Below, one piece after another: positions 34,700 through 45,490 of a DNA stretch of 64,000 bases. The DNA is from Achatina immaculata (lineage: Eukaryota > Mollusca > Gastropoda > Stylommatophora > Achatinidae). Under the pieces are notes generated by a model. It was not told where the DNA came from and ran no database searches. It worked only from the letters and a program-made list of their open reading frames with translations. Both the position numbers and the translations under genes were made by a program. The stretch is from assembly GCA_009760885.1 (NCBI GenBank), contig CM019721.1:19389805-19453804 (forward strand), read 5' to 3'. The first letter of the stretch is position 1, and each line of letters opens with the position of its first letter.

Positions 34700-35556
34700 G
34701 TGAATGGTTCCAGATTGAAACAGGTGTGAAACAAGGATGTATACTGTCTCCTTTACTTTTTGGGATTACAATAGACTTCATAATGAAAAAACGCTGCACA
34801 GGTAACACAGGTATTGATTGGGTACATGGGACCCAACTAGAAGGTCTTGATTTTGCTGATGACATAACTCTTATCAGTAATAATGTGAATTCCATGCAAG
34901 AAAAAGCAGATAGCCTGTCTTCACTGGCTAGCAAAATAGGACTTGAAATTAACAAGGACAAAACAAAAATAATGAAAATTCCCATCAATCAAAATGGAAA
35001 AATACACATAGAAGATACAGATATTGAAGAAGTCAATCAATTTGCATACCTTGGCAGCTACATAGACCAGGATGGTGACACTAGAAAGGAAGTTAGGATC
35101 AGAATTGCAAAAGCAGCATCAATCTTCAAGAATCTTGAGAACATATGGAATTCAAAAGTTATAAGCACAAAAACCAAGTTAAGACTATTCAATTCAAATG
35201 TAATATCCACCCTCATTTATGCATGCGAAAGCTGGAAAACAACTAAAGAAATAGAAAAGAAATTGGACTCTTTTGAAAACAAATGCCTTAGGAAAATACT
35301 CGGCATCAAGTGGAATGAATTCAAGAACAATGCAGAGATAAGACAGATGACTGAACAACAACCAGTCTCATGGGTGATCAGGAAAAGGAGATGGACATAT
35401 GTTGGTCACTTGATGAGAAGAAATGATCAGAGAATCCCAAAACAAGCTATCAAGTGGAACACAACAGGCCGAAGAAAAAGGGGCAGACCGCGTGAAACTC
35501 TGAAGAGGACATTATTAAGAGAGGCCAAGTTAACAGGCATAAAATCCTTTGATTAG
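34582..35556 (+). CDS. LINE-E RT palm, thumb and C-terminus, second frame
   Basis: Continuation of LINE-E in frame 1 after the deletion at about 34580. It reads LYGIPSKIV, then TGVKQGCILSPLLF, GLDFADDITLIS (intact catalytic FADD), GLEINKDKTK, FAYLGSYI, the thumb, RRWTYVGHLMRRND and GRRKRGRPRETLKRT, and ends at a stop before 35557. The first in-frame ATG is at 34696, but the coding sense clearly begins upstream. With one short deletion as the only obvious lesion, this is the best-preserved LINE in the window. Confidence 0.88.
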   Translation, partial: HRDSLWRILCLYGIPSKIVNIIKDLYNGYGCAVKTEEGMSEWFQIETGVKQGCILSPLLFGITIDFIMKKRCTGNTGIDWVHGTQLEGLDFADDITLISNNVNSMQEKADSLSSLASKIGLEINKDKTKIMKIPINQNGKIHIEDTDIEEVNQFAYLGSYIDQDGDTRKEVRIRIAKAASIFKNLENIWNSKVISTKTKLRLFNSNVISTLIYACESWKTTKEIEKKLDSFENKCLRKILGIKWNEFKNNAEIRQMTEQQPVSWVIRKRRWTYVGHLMRRNDQRIPKQAIKWNTTGRRKRGRPRETLKRTLLREAKLTGIKSFD

Positions 35557-35642
35557 GTTGAAAGACTCGCCGAAGACAGGAAAAATTGGCGAACTACTTT
35601 ACGAGCCCTATGTGACGTTTAACGGCACGGGAAGGATATAAG

Positions 35643-35681
<39 letters not shown>
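35557..35681 (+). mobile_element. LINE-E 3' UTR and (AT)n tail
   Basis: Ends with GGGAAGGATATAAGATATAA followed by an AT run. The AT tail and the AT-rich insertion site in LINE-C merge, so the exact target duplication cannot be read. Confidence 0.75.
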
Positions 35682-35682
<1 letters not shown>

Positions 35683-36040
35683 GCCCAAGATATTTGAAGA
35701 ACTCTTCTATTGCATTTACATTCAAAAGCATTTATGTGTTTCTCAGCTGTTTTGTTAAGTGTCCACGTCTCACAGGCATATGCTGCGATGGGAAAGATGC
35801 ATGCCCTTAAAAATCTTATTTTTGTAGTTCTGTTTGTTCCTCTCCACAGCTTCTTTAGTTGTTTTACGTTCTGAAGAGCGATAGATGTCCTCCTTTTAAT
35901 TTCCCTCACTGTACCTCCATTACTAGTTAGCAGTGACCCAAGATATTCAAAACTCTCCACCTCTTCCAATTTTTCCTCACTGATAAATATTTCATCTCCC
36001 TTGTTTGTTTTGTCATTTGTCATCAATTTAATTTTCTATA
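35682..36040 (-). pseudogene. LINE-C RT thumb, copy 4 (other side of the LINE-E insertion)
   Basis: The minus frame reads MTNDKTNKGDEIFIS, VESFEYLGSLLT, IKRRTSIALQNVKQLKKLW, YACETWTLNKTAEKH and RVLQISW, which continues exactly into the LINE-C 3' part at 32163-32461. It is truncated upstream near 36040. Confidence 0.88.
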
Positions 36041-36159
36041 TAATAAAAAATGACTATCTACCACACAAAAATGTCAGTGCTATTTAGAATAAATAATTAA
36101 GTGAATTCAGTGTCTGTAACAGCAGTCCAAAATAACTTTAAGTTTTATGATTCATGAGA

Positions 36160-36500
36160 GACACATGCAGACAGACAGACAGATATAGTGAGAGAGACAC
36201 ATGCAGACAGACAGACAGATAGACAGACATAGAGACAGAGACACAGGCAGACAGACACAGAGAGAGAACACAGAGAGAGAGAGAGATTGAGATTGTGAGG
36301 AGATAGAGCAAAAGAGTACAGAGAGAGATAATAGTACAGTGAGAAGGACAGAGAGAGAGAGAGAGAGAGAGGGTGAGATGAAGAGAAAGAGGCACATAAA
36401 CACAGAGAGATAATAGCATAATGAGGAGACATAAAGATAGAGAGAGGAAATGAAGAGAAAAAGAGGCACAGAGAAAGAGAGAGAGAGAGAGATGATTATC
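36160..36500. repeat. GACA/GAGA-rich microsatellite
   Basis: Purine-rich GAGAGACACATGCAGACAG and GAGAGAGAG runs. Leu/Ser-rich minus-strand frames are artefacts. Confidence 0.9.
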
Positions 36501-36984
36501 TATTACTTCAAACAGACCCGCCCTTCGCACAGATATCAGACGAGTGCATTTTAAGGACAGGCAAATCTATAAAGTCTGCTAAGTTTGTGGGGGCACGTCT
36601 GACAGCGATAGCCCGAACGCTCGAAACTGAAACTTACGTATTACACGTTTTAATGCTACATACGAAGCAATAATGACAAGTTTGTGCGTCTATGAAACAT
36701 CTGTCCCTGGACAGCTAGACGCATTACACGTAACAGCCAGCAGCGGAAAATCAATGGTCAATATTTTTAATCGTTAAAAAAAAACACACAGGGGTATCGT
36801 GGGCCTGGCCCACATTTATTAAGGCCCGCGGAGGCAGCGTTTATTCTGCGGGGCCACTTGGTTCTATAACAGACTGTACGTGTCCGTCAGGATAAAACAA
36901 AAACAGGTCACATAACCGCGGACGCTCGACCTCCCTTGGGGGGGGGGTCCCTCCTTCCCCGCCTTCTTCACCCCCCTGTCTGGG
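36501..36984. other. Gene-free stretch, no recognisable feature
   Basis: Unique sequence with a G run near 36940-36948. Nothing recognised. Confidence 0.5.
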
Positions 36985-37385
36985 ACTTTGGCCATCAACA
37001 AAAGGCTCTCCATTTATTTCTGTACTGGTTTGTTTCTTCTATCCATCTCCAGGTGTAGTCCATCTTCTTTTTTCTCTCTGCTTCAAGACTCCTAAGTCAC
37101 GTGTCTCTAGGTCTTCCGTGTTTCCTCTTACCTTTGGGGGGGGGGGGGGGGTTCCAGGTGAGAAGTTATGTTAGTGGTAGGCTTTCAAAGTGCACGCCCC
37201 GTCCATCTCCGTTGTCTTTTTACTGGGGGGGGGGGGCTGGTTCGTTTTCTGCCATAGCTCTTCATTGCTGATGTTATCTGGCCATCTAATCTGAAGGATC
37301 TTCCTTAGGTCTGCAGTCTCTTGGTACTTTTGGCCGATGCTGTCCATGTTTCTGATCCACACAACAGGACCAAAGGTGTATATTA
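36985..37385 (-). pseudogene. LINE-F C-terminal fragment
   Basis: The minus strand reads DLRKILQIRWPDNISNEELW then QKTNQ, followed, after frame changes at two G runs (near 37137 and 37225), by GKRKHGRPRDT and YTWRWIEETN. This is the RT C-terminal pattern of a third LINE type (GKRKRGRP region). The homopolymer G runs interrupt the frame. Confidence 0.7.
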
Positions 37386-37402
37386 AAGTCTAACCTTGGA
37401 GG

Positions 37403-37617
37403 ATGTCTCTCTCTCTCTCTCTCTGAACCTTAAGTGCCCAGGGCACATGGGGCTTCCGCAAGGGTTTTCCACAAATGCCTGTCCTTTGCCTTTTTTTCTG
37501 CTCTTGCCCAGGTGAGCCCTCTATTGCTCAACATCCTCTCTGTTGTTCTTCTCCATGTCTCTTTTGGTCTACCCTTACTTCTTTTCCCCTGTGGTGTCCA
37601 TCTTAGTGCTATTTGTG
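37403..37617 (-). pseudogene. LINE-B 3' end, copy 2
   Basis: A (CT)n run on the plus strand marks the 3' tail, followed by the C-terminal ALRWTPQGKRSKGRPKETW segment on the minus strand. Truncated near 37617, leaving about 70 codons. Confidence 0.85.
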
Positions 37618-38070
37618 GAGGATGTACACAGATGTTAATGACCTCTGGGCGTGGAAGTGGGTCACAGACAGAAAACACTTGTACTACCTACGAGCTTTAC
37701 CACAAACTTTTACTTAGTCACGAATGAATATCTTCAAATCAAATTAAACAGATTTTTCTATCTGCCATAAGAACTGGGAAGAGCTGGCAAACGACCGTGA
37801 GACACGGAAGTGCTGTGTCGGCTAAGGAGGAAACGCAGGCCAAACCAGAAGACAGTGCATGCAAGCGCAATGATATTTACGATTCTGACGTCGCTGTGTC
37901 AGATCAAGTCACCAACAAGCAAACATCAGCTTCAACTAAGACAGTAACAGCATGAACGGAGCTGGTGCAGTGAATGGCGTGTAAGGGGACAGGCATGGAG
38001 GACCAGGAGTCAGTCACCATCAACTCAAAAATGGACGGTCCGGAAGAGATGTACGATCGACCATTACATT
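37618..38070. other. Unassigned sequence, possible LINE C-terminal remnant
   Basis: Around 37770-37800 a plus-strand stretch reads NWEELANDRETRK, which resembles the tail of LINE RT proteins, but no other motif confirms it. Nothing else recognised. Confidence 0.3.
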
Positions 38071-38074
38071 GTGA

Positions 38075-38300
38075 GCCTGTGAGTACAGTGTGAGCCTGCG
38101 AGTACAGCGTGAGCCTGCGAGTACAGTGTGAGCCTGCGAGTACAGTGTGAGCTTGCGAGTACAGTGTGAGCGTGCGAGTACAGTGTGAGCGTGCGAGTAC
38201 AGTGTGCGCTTGGGAGTACAGTGTGAGCCTGTGAGTACAGTGTGAGTCTGTGAGTACAGTGTGAGCCTGTGAGTACAGTGTGAGTCTGTAAATACAGTGA
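38075..38300. repeat. 19-bp minisatellite
   Basis: About twelve units of GTGAGCCTGCGAGTACAGT with small variants. Confidence 0.92.
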
Positions 38301-38450
38301 CTACAGGTTTGCTACATGTAAGCTCAGAATAATGTTAAGTTGTCGGCCCACATGATCAGTATAGATAGATATACATGATGCTGTACCTGGCTAGCAGTGG
38401 CTAACCTACAGGTTTGAGGATAACTGAATCAGTTTTCACTGAGAAACAAG

Positions 38451-38606
38451 ATGGCGTGTGTGCTCTGCGCCGGTGCTGGTCAAGTAGTAGACGAGATAAC
38501 GGAAGCTGCGGCTTGTCGGCTGCTCCAGAAAGCATTTACATATCCACACGCTGAATGTGGCTGGCAGATCCACACGCTGAGTGTGGCTGGCAGATCCACA
38601 CGATGA
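38451..38606 (+). CDS. Small open frame of 51 codons running into a minisatellite
   Basis: Starts at an ATG in good context (ACAAGATGGCG) and reads MACVLCAGAGQVVDEITEAA, then CRLLQKAFTYPHAECGWQ. From about codon 31 it is inside the 26-bp minisatellite and stops at 38604-38606. I do not recognise the protein. It could be a first coding exon invaded by the repeat, or chance. No clear splice donor was found before the repeat. Confidence 0.25.
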   Translation: MACVLCAGAGQVVDEITEAAACRLLQKAFTYPHAECGWQIHTLSVAGRSTR

Positions 38607-38720
38607 ATGTGGCTGGCAGATCCACACGCTGAATGTGGCTGGCAGATCCACACGCTGAGTGTGGCTGGCAGATCCACACGATGAATGTGGCTGGCAGATC
38701 CACACGATGAATGTGGCTGA
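38540..38720. repeat. 26-bp minisatellite
   Basis: About seven units of TCCACACGCTGAATGTGGCT plus GGCAGA. Each contains an imperfect inverted pair, CCACAC and GTGTGG. Confidence 0.92.
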
Positions 38721-38865
38721 CACACCATCAGGATGAATGTCGCAGATACAATAAGTAACTGAATAAATGTGTGGAGAACAGTGAGAAGTTGAAGCAAGCT
38801 AGTCCGTGGGACTCCATAGGAAAAAAAAAACACTGTCTGATGTTTAGTAATACTCGATCGCTACC

Positions 38866-38960
38866 AGATTATCTGTTTCATTGTTGTGAAATAAACCAGG
38901 TTATTTGTTTCAGTGTTGTGAAATAAACCAGGTTATTTGTTTCATTTTTATTGTGAAATA
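38866..38960. repeat. About 30-bp repeat, three units
   Basis: Three copies of TTTGTTTCATTGTTGTGAAA with TAAACCAGGTTA; each unit carries AAATAAA. Confidence 0.85.
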
Positions 38961-39189
38961 AACTTTGTGTGCTCGGGTCGGCGAGTCCTGTACTCTGTAC
39001 ATTCATGTTCAAGTGTGATTTAATGTGCAGTGCCTGATCCTTCTTGTACACACCACAGACCACTAGCACGAGGTCTGGATGGTCAAGGAGGCCAGAGATC
39101 CTGAACCAGAGCTAACCAGTATCACTGGTACTCTAACCATTGTTCTCTACTCCAGAAGGTTCGCTGCAAACCTACTAAGTTCCATATAA

Positions 39190-39420
39190 CAGCTCTTGGC
39201 AAGCGTACTCGCCTGCCGACCAGAAGGTCACTGGTTCCATTCCTCACTGAGGCGGATTTTTTTTTAACCGACCAGCATCAGGATCAAGCAAGCCTCACCA
39301 GGATCAAGCCAGCCCCACCAGGATCAAGCCAGCCTCACAACATCATGAGTACTTGGAGTTTCTTTAGGAAAAAAAAAGACAGCGAGGTCAAGCCAGCCTC
39401 AAGAAATGGTACTCAGGCTG
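39190..39420 (+). mobile_element. Degenerate tRNA-SINE-like segment
   Basis: GCTCTTGGCAAGCGTACTCG and GGTTCCATTCC look like tRNA-related A and B boxes. Downstream, CAGCCTCAAGAAATGGTAC resembles the SINE body at 63722-64000. A 20-bp ACCAGGATCAAGCCAGCCTC repeat lies between. Confidence 0.4.
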
Positions 39421-40400
39421 TCAACCCTACCTCGCAATGCTGCAATGTCCCAGACATGTGAAGGCAATAACACTCCACAGCACCACGGCCTAGCTAAATG
39501 CCGGGGGGGGGACGGGGGGGGACATAATTTCCTTTATTCACACTTAACAAATCCGCGTAAGCTCCAAACCAAACCCGCCACGAAATATTATTTTACCCAG
39601 AGAAAAACAACGTGGAGCAGGATTTCACTGCGTCTCTGGTACCTCTGTTTTAACATCATCGGGGTGGGGGGGGGCGCAGGCAAACACTGATATTGACTTG
39701 TAAAACAGTCGGGATCACACTGCTGTAACCACAACTGACCCCCCGAGACATACGATGCACGCGTGTGTGCCCCAGCTACTGATGTATGGGGTCAGATGAC
39801 TGCTTCATCAGCGGGCGCTGTATTTCCTCAATTTATCTGTGATTCTTTACAATACGGTCGCCGATAACTGCAGTTTTATCACTCACTCGCGCACACAAAT
39901 CACGACCCCCCTAGTTATTACAGCGAGGGTGGGGGACCCGGCAAGTGCCAGATGTAGAAGAAATCAATGCGTAATGGAGGGCAGGGTTCAATCTAGGACT
40001 GACTGGCTGGCAGTGGGACTTGCATTCCACTTAAATCTGACGGCCCCCCCCCCCCCACCAAATATCTGGAAGCTTCCATTATTGCAAATTACGTCCGTGT
40101 TTTATGCGGCACCGGGCTCTGCAATTCCGTGTAGAAAAAAGTTAAACAACAGATTGTGTAAAACACGTGACTTGCGTAAAGCCGTGATATACAAACGTTT
40201 ATACGTATTTTTTTTTCTTTCATCATTTCGTGAACACAATCATTCAGTAGCCTCAAGTCGCTTCTTTTTTTTTTTTGCGTCACCTTGAAAGAGTAATAAT
40301 ATAGCAAACATGCGGGAAACGTTGTGGTTCAACAAATCTTATATATTTTTACGTAAAAAAAAAACCATCTATTTTCATTTCTTATCTCGTCCTTTTTACC
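39421..40400. other. Gene-free stretch, no recognisable feature
   Basis: Several G and C homopolymer runs (39505, 39530, 39665, 40045) in otherwise unique sequence. No open frame resembling a known family. Confidence 0.5.
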
Positions 40401-40416
40401 AGGTAAATCAAGAATA

Positions 40417-40701
40417 TAAAAGCACAGTCTCCACGCCGTTGAGGCACATCGGGGGGTACCGGTGTGAGGCCCGTGTTTCCAAGACCACCCGGGACATGAA
40501 AGTCTGATGTGGTCAGTATCACGCCTGGCGGCACTTTCCTTCCTAGATCTCTCTGGTACCCGTTTTTTAGAGGCTGGGTGTACCCCGGGGGGCCCTTTTT
40601 TAGCGTGTACCAGAAAACAATCCCATTCCTGGGACTTGAACCCGGCACCACCTGATTAGTAAACCAAGCGCCTAACCACTCAGCCAACCAGGCCACCAAA
40701 C
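40417..40701 (-). mobile_element. Complete tRNA-derived SINE
   Basis: Read on the minus strand: A box TGGCTGAGTGG (40676-40686) and B box GGTTCAAGTCC (40632-40642). The body has ACCCAGCCTC and GGTACCAGAGA and ends near GCGTGGAGACTG. CAAGAATA at 40409-40416 and 40702-40709 is the likely target-site duplication, giving a 285-bp element. Confidence 0.85.
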
Positions 40702-40769
40702 CAAGAATACAGCATTAATGTAATCCATTTTGTGAGAGGAGGATTATGACAGGGGAAAGAGGAAGAAGG

Positions 40770-40912
40770 AAGCAACGATCCAGTCTGGCGGATAAACATC
40801 AAGAGACAGGGGTGAGGCGGGTTGGCTAACGTGGCTGAGAGGAGACACAGCAAGTCAACCCTTCATCAGGGAGACGGCAGATGATGATGATGATGACGAT
40901 GATGATGATGCG
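40770..40912 (+). pseudogene. LINE-D 3' tip, copy 2
   Basis: Ends with CAGGGAGACGGCAGATGATG and a GAT run, like the LINE-D end at 27815. Upstream, CAAGAGACAGGGGTGAGGCG matches the same region of that copy. Strongly 5'-truncated. Confidence 0.65.
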
Positions 40913-41003
40913 GGAGTTATTTTTTTTTATTTGGAGGAGAAAAGCCACAATTTCGGACTCGAGGAAGAGTACTTTTCGAAAAATAATTCCAAGAAGTCAA
41001 CGA

Positions 41004-41036
<33 letters not shown>

Positions 41037-41349
41037 GCATCTGAAGCCTTTAAGCCTCGTTTCTGCAGATACTGTTGCCACTCATCTCAGTTCCTAACTT
41101 ACAAAATACAGACAGTATAAGCCTCGAAGCAGGGCGGATAATAACAACTGATCAGGGATCTGACATGACAGAAACATTTTGAAACCTGGTACATGGAACG
41201 TTTAACAAACAACCAAACAGCGTACTGAAACCAGCTCTGACAGAATCTAGGGGCCCGGGTAGCCATGTAAATGTTAAATGCATTCGTCTTTCACGATGGA
41301 TATCAGGTCAGTGGTTCAAGTATGGAGGAAGTTATACCAGACTAGTCTA
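40913..41349. other. Gene-free stretch with (CT)n
   Basis: Contains a CT run near 41003-41034. No gene recognised. Confidence 0.5.
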
Positions 41350-41865
41350 GTCGACTTGTCTTGTCTTGTTTCGTCTTCTTGTCATGTCTCCTTGTCTTGT
41401 CTTCTTGCTTGTCTTTCTACTTGTCTTCTCTTCTTGTCTTGTTGTGTCTTCTCTTCTTTTCTTATCTCCTTGTCTTGTCTTCTTGTCTCTTGTCTTGTCT
41501 TATTGCCTTGTCCTGTCTTATCTCCTTGTCTTGTCTTATCTTATCTCCTTGTCTTGTTTTATCTCCCTGTCTTGTCTAGTCTTCTTGTCATGTCTTATCT
41601 TCTTATCTTGTCTTCTTGTCTCTTGTCTAGTCTTCTTGTCTCTTGTCTAGTCTTCTTGTCATGTCTTGTCTTATCTCCTTGTCTTGTCCTGTCTTATCTC
41701 CTTGTCTTATCCTGTCTTATCTCCTTGTCTTGTCTTATTGTCTCTTGTCTAGTCTTCTTGTCACGTCTTGTCTTCTCTCCTTGCCTTGTCTTATGTCCTT
41801 GTCTTGTCTAATCTCCCTGTCTCTTCCTGTCTTATCTCCTTGTCTTGTCTTCTAACTACCTGGAA
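41350..41865. repeat. TCTTGTC-rich simple array, first copy
   Basis: Irregular array of CTTGTCTTGTC, TTATCTCC and TCTAGTCTTCTTGTC blocks. The Cys/Leu/Ser-rich frames it generates are artefacts. Confidence 0.93.
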
Positions 41866-42000
41866 CTGCAAACTGATATTCTCTGCACGCGATGCTGTGA
41901 AGGTGATGAGCTACAGCAGATAGGTATCCGCCTCCTTCAGAAGTTTGGAGAAGAAAGGCTGACATCATCCTGAAATGTCCCGACACGTCTTGGAAAACAC
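41866..42000 (+). repeat. R1 interspersed repeat fragment
   Basis: CTACCTGGAACTGCAAACTG and GATGCTGTGAAGGTG resemble the start of the R1 repeat at 46677 and the complement of 54113-54160. A duplicate lies at 44228-44345. Confidence 0.5.
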
Positions 42001-42268
42001 GGCCGCCAACAACATACCCACAAGTAAGGCAACACACGAGATAAAAGTTTCCCACAACAACAACAACAACAATTATACCGATTAAGTGTCACGTGTCGCT
42101 GACGGGCAAAAATAAAGCGTTTCTTTTCCTGCTTGTCAAATACAACATTTGTAACTAATTTACACACACACACACACAAAAGGGTTTACCCAATCAGAAT
42201 ACAGCAATCACAACATCCGGGCGTTCTGGCTGTCATAGTTAACCGGATGCTAAACAAGCTCTGTAACA

Positions 42269-42406
42269 ATGGCGGCCTGCGGTACTAGATTTACGCTTCA
42301 ATATCGGAGCTCTGACAGAAACACGTTCAGAATATCAATGACCGCTGTGTCTGAAGGCTTAAACTGGATGTCTCCGGCAGCAGGCGAGATAACAAATCTA
42401 TTCTGA
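42269..42406 (+). CDS. Small open frame of 45 codons, first copy
   Basis: ATG in strong context (AACAATGGCGG), reading MAACGTRFTLQYRSSDRNTF onward to a TGA at 42404-42406. It lies in unique, CpG-containing sequence between repeats and is conserved without change in the duplicate at 44650. No family recognised. It could be a first exon or chance. Confidence 0.25.
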   Translation: MAACGTRFTLQYRSSDRNTFRISMTAVSEGLNWMSPAAGEITNLF

Positions 42407-42529
42407 CAAACAAATTTAAGAAGAAAGCCATCAACCCAGCTTCTGTGTCGCCCTGAAGCAACAAATGAAAAGTTTTGATTTTGAGACGTAACAGGCTTAT
42501 ATCTGGAGAGTGGTATACGGCTGACTGAA

Positions 42530-43480
42530 GAGGAGAGAGAGGAAGTGAGAGGGAGGAGGGAAGGAGAGAGAGAGAAAGAGACGAAGAGGGAGAGAGGGAG
42601 AAAGAGACGAAGGGAGAGAGGGAGAGGGAGAGAGAGAGGAAGAGGGATGGAGAGAGAGACGGAGGGAGACAGAAGGAAGGAGAGAGACACGGAGAGGAGA
42701 AAGAAGGAAGGAGAGAGAGACAGAGGGAGATAAAGAGAGAGAGAGAGAGAGAAAGAGAGGGAGGGAGGAGAGAGAGAGAGATGGAGAGAGGGAGGGATGA
42801 AGAGAGAGAGATGGAGAGAGGGAGGGATGAAGAGAGAGAGATGGAGGGATGAAGAGAGAAAGACACGGAGGGAGAACGAAGGAAAGAGAGACATGGAGGG
42901 AGAAGAAGGAAAGAGAGAGAGACAGAGGGAGATAAAGAGAGAGAGAGGGAGAGAGAAAGAGAGAGAGGGAGGGAGGGAGAGAGACGAATGGAGGGGAGGG
43001 AGGGAGAGAGAGGGAGGGATGAAGAGAGAGAGATGGAGGGATGAAGAGAGAAAGACACAGAGGGAGAAAAAAGGACGGAGAGAGAGACACGGAGGGAGAA
43101 AGAAGGAAGGAGAGAGAGACAGAGGGAGATAAAGAGATAGAGGGAGAGAGAGAAAGAGAGGGAGGGAGAGAGAGACGAATGGAGGGGAGGAGAGAGAGAG
43201 AGAAAGAGGGATGGAGAGAGGGAGGGATAAGAGAGAGAGATGGAGGGATGAAGAGAGAAAGACACGGAGGGAGAAAGAAGGAAGGAGAGAGACACGAGAG
43301 AGAAAGAAGGAAGAGAGAGAGACACGGAGAGAGAAAGAAGGAAGGAGAGAGAGACAGAGGAAGATAGAGAGGAAGAGAGAGAAAGAGAGAGGGAGGGAGG
43401 GAGAGAGAGACGAATGGAGGGGAGGGAGAGAGAAATGGAGGGGAGGGAGGGGGGAGGGAGAGACAGGGGGGGGGGGGAAC
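42530..43480. repeat. GA-rich simple array, first copy
   Basis: About 950 bp of GAGAGAGGGAG, GACGAAGGGAG and AGAAAGAAGGAAGGAGAG blocks in irregular higher-order order. The long Ser/Pro/Leu-rich minus-strand and Arg/Glu-rich plus-strand frames are artefacts of the strand bias. Confidence 0.95.
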
Positions 43481-43579
43481 ATGACCACCAATAAATATCG
43501 GCCACGTCATATGACAAATGAATTCGTAAATTTTAATATTTGAAGCTGGTAAAATCCTAAATTAAATTAATCCTGGTTT

Positions 43580-43979
43580 TAGAAGTACAAAAAGATCTTT
43601 ACTTATGCTTCATTGATTACACCAAGGCATTTGACAAGGTGAAACATGAAGAGATTATTAAAATGCTTGAAGACATAAACACTTAAAAACAAGGGTTGCG
43701 ACAAGGATGTGTACTATCTCCAGACCTTTTTTTTTCTCTGTACAGCGAGAATATTATAAGAACAATCATCACAGAACCAGGCATAAAAGTATGAGGATAC
43801 AATATTAACAACCTTCGATATGCTGACGACACAGTACTGATAGCTGAGAACCAACAAGACCTGCAAAATCTCTTGGATAAAGTCGCCAAAGAAAGTGATC
43901 AGATGGGGTTTATTTTGAAAATCAAAAAGACAAAGACTATGGTTATATCTAAGAAACAGAATCCACCAACATGCAGTAT
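43580..43979 (+). pseudogene. LINE-A RT fragment cut by tandem duplication
   Basis: Reads LEVQKDLYLCFIDYTKAFDK (motif A), then VRQGCVLSPDLF and LRYADDTVLIAENQQD (catalytic YADD intact). About 100 bases between motif A and the VRQG block are missing, and a stop (TGA) lies near 43792. It ends abruptly at the start of the next TCTTGTC array. Confidence 0.88.
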
Positions 43980-44345
43980 AATCTTCTTGTCTCTTGTCTA
44001 GTCTTCTTGTCATGTCTTGTCTTATCTCCTTGTCTTGTCCTGTCTTATCTCCTTGTCTTATCCTGTCTTATCTCCTTGTCTTGTCTTATCTCCTTGTCTT
44101 GTCTTATTGTCTCTTGTCTAGTCTTCTTGTCACGTCTTGTCTTCTCTCCTTGCCTTGTCTTATGTCCTTGTCTTGTCTAATCTCCCTGTCTCTTCCTGTC
44201 TTATCTCCTTGTCTTGTCTTGTCTTCTAACTACCTGGAACTGCAAACTGATATTCTCTGCACGCGATGCTGTGAAGGTGATGAGCTACAGCATAGGTATC
44301 CGCCTCCTTCAGGAGTTTGGAGGAGAAAGGCTGACATCATCCTGA
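43980..44345. repeat. TCTTGTC-rich array and R1 fragment, second copy
   Basis: Second-unit copy of 41630-42000. The simple array is followed at about 44228 by the R1-like ACTGCAAACTGATATTC segment. Confidence 0.9.
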
Positions 44346-44649
44346 AATCTCCCGACACGTCTTGGAAAACACGGCCGCCAACAACATACCCACAAGTAAG
44401 ACAACACACGAGATAAAAGTTTCCCACAACAACAACAACAACAATTATACCGATTAAGTGTCACGTGTCGCTGACGGGCAAAAATAAAGCGTTTCTTTTC
44501 CTGCTTGTCAAATACAACATTTGTAACTAATTTACACACACACAAAAAAAAGGGTTTACCCAATCAGAATATAGCAATCACAACATCCGGGCGTTCTGGC
44601 TGTCATAGTTAACCGGATGCTGAACGGACGCTAAACAAGCTCTGTAACA

Positions 44650-44787
44650 ATGGCGGCCTGCGGTACTAGATTTACGCTTCAATATCGGAGCTCTGACAGA
44701 AACACGTTCAGAATATCAATGACCGCTGTGTCTGAAGGCTTAAACTGGATGTCTCCGGCAGCAGGCGAGATAACAAATCTATTCTGA
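44650..44787 (+). CDS. Small open frame of 45 codons, second copy
   Basis: Identical in coding sequence and start context to 42269-42406. Being in a duplicated segment, its identity does not by itself show selection. Confidence 0.22.
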   Translation: MAACGTRFTLQYRSSDRNTFRISMTAVSEGLNWMSPAAGEITNLF

Positions 44788-44914
44788 CAAACAAACTTAA
44801 GAAGAAAGCCATCAACCCAGCTTCTGTGTCGCCCTGAAGCAACAAATGAAAAGTTTTGATTTTGAGACGTAACAGGCTTATATCTGGAGAGTGGTATACG
44901 GCTGACTGAAGAGG

Positions 44915-45490
44915 AGAGAGAGGAAGTGAGAGGGAGGAGGGAGGGAGAGAGAGAGAAAGAGACGAAGGGGGAGAGAGGGAGAAAGAGACGAAGGGAGAGA
45001 GGGGGAGAGGGAGAGAGAGAGGAAGAGGGATAGAGGGAGAGGGAGAGAGATGAAGAGGGATGGAGAGAGAGAGACGGAGGGAGACAGAAGGAAGGAGAGA
45101 GAGACACGGAGGGAGAAAGAAGGAAGGAGAGAGAGACAGAGGGAGATAAAGAGAGAGAGAGAGAGAGAAGAGAGGGGAGGGAGAGAGACGAATGGAGGGG
45201 AGGGAGAAGGAGAGAGAGATGGAGAGAGGGAGGGATAAGAGAGAGAGATGGAGGGATGAAGAGAGAAAGACACGGAGGGAGAAAGAAGGAAGGAGAGAGA
45301 GACACGGAGAGAGAAAGAAGGAAGGAGAGAGAGACACGGAGAGAGAAAGAAGGAAGGAGAGAGAGACAGAGGAAGATAGAGAGGAAGAGAGAGAAAGAGA
45401 GAGGGAGGGAGGGAGAGAGAGACGAATGGAGGAGAGGGAGAGAGAAATGGAGGGAGGGAGAGACAGGAGAGAGAGAGAGAGGGGGGGGGG
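44915..45490. repeat. GA-rich simple array, second copy
   Basis: Shorter version of 42530-43480, about 575 bp. Confidence 0.95.

Noticed and set aside
41278..44416. Cys/Leu/Ser-rich plus-strand frames resembling membrane proteins
   Set aside because: Translation of TCTTGTC simple repeats; open in several frames.
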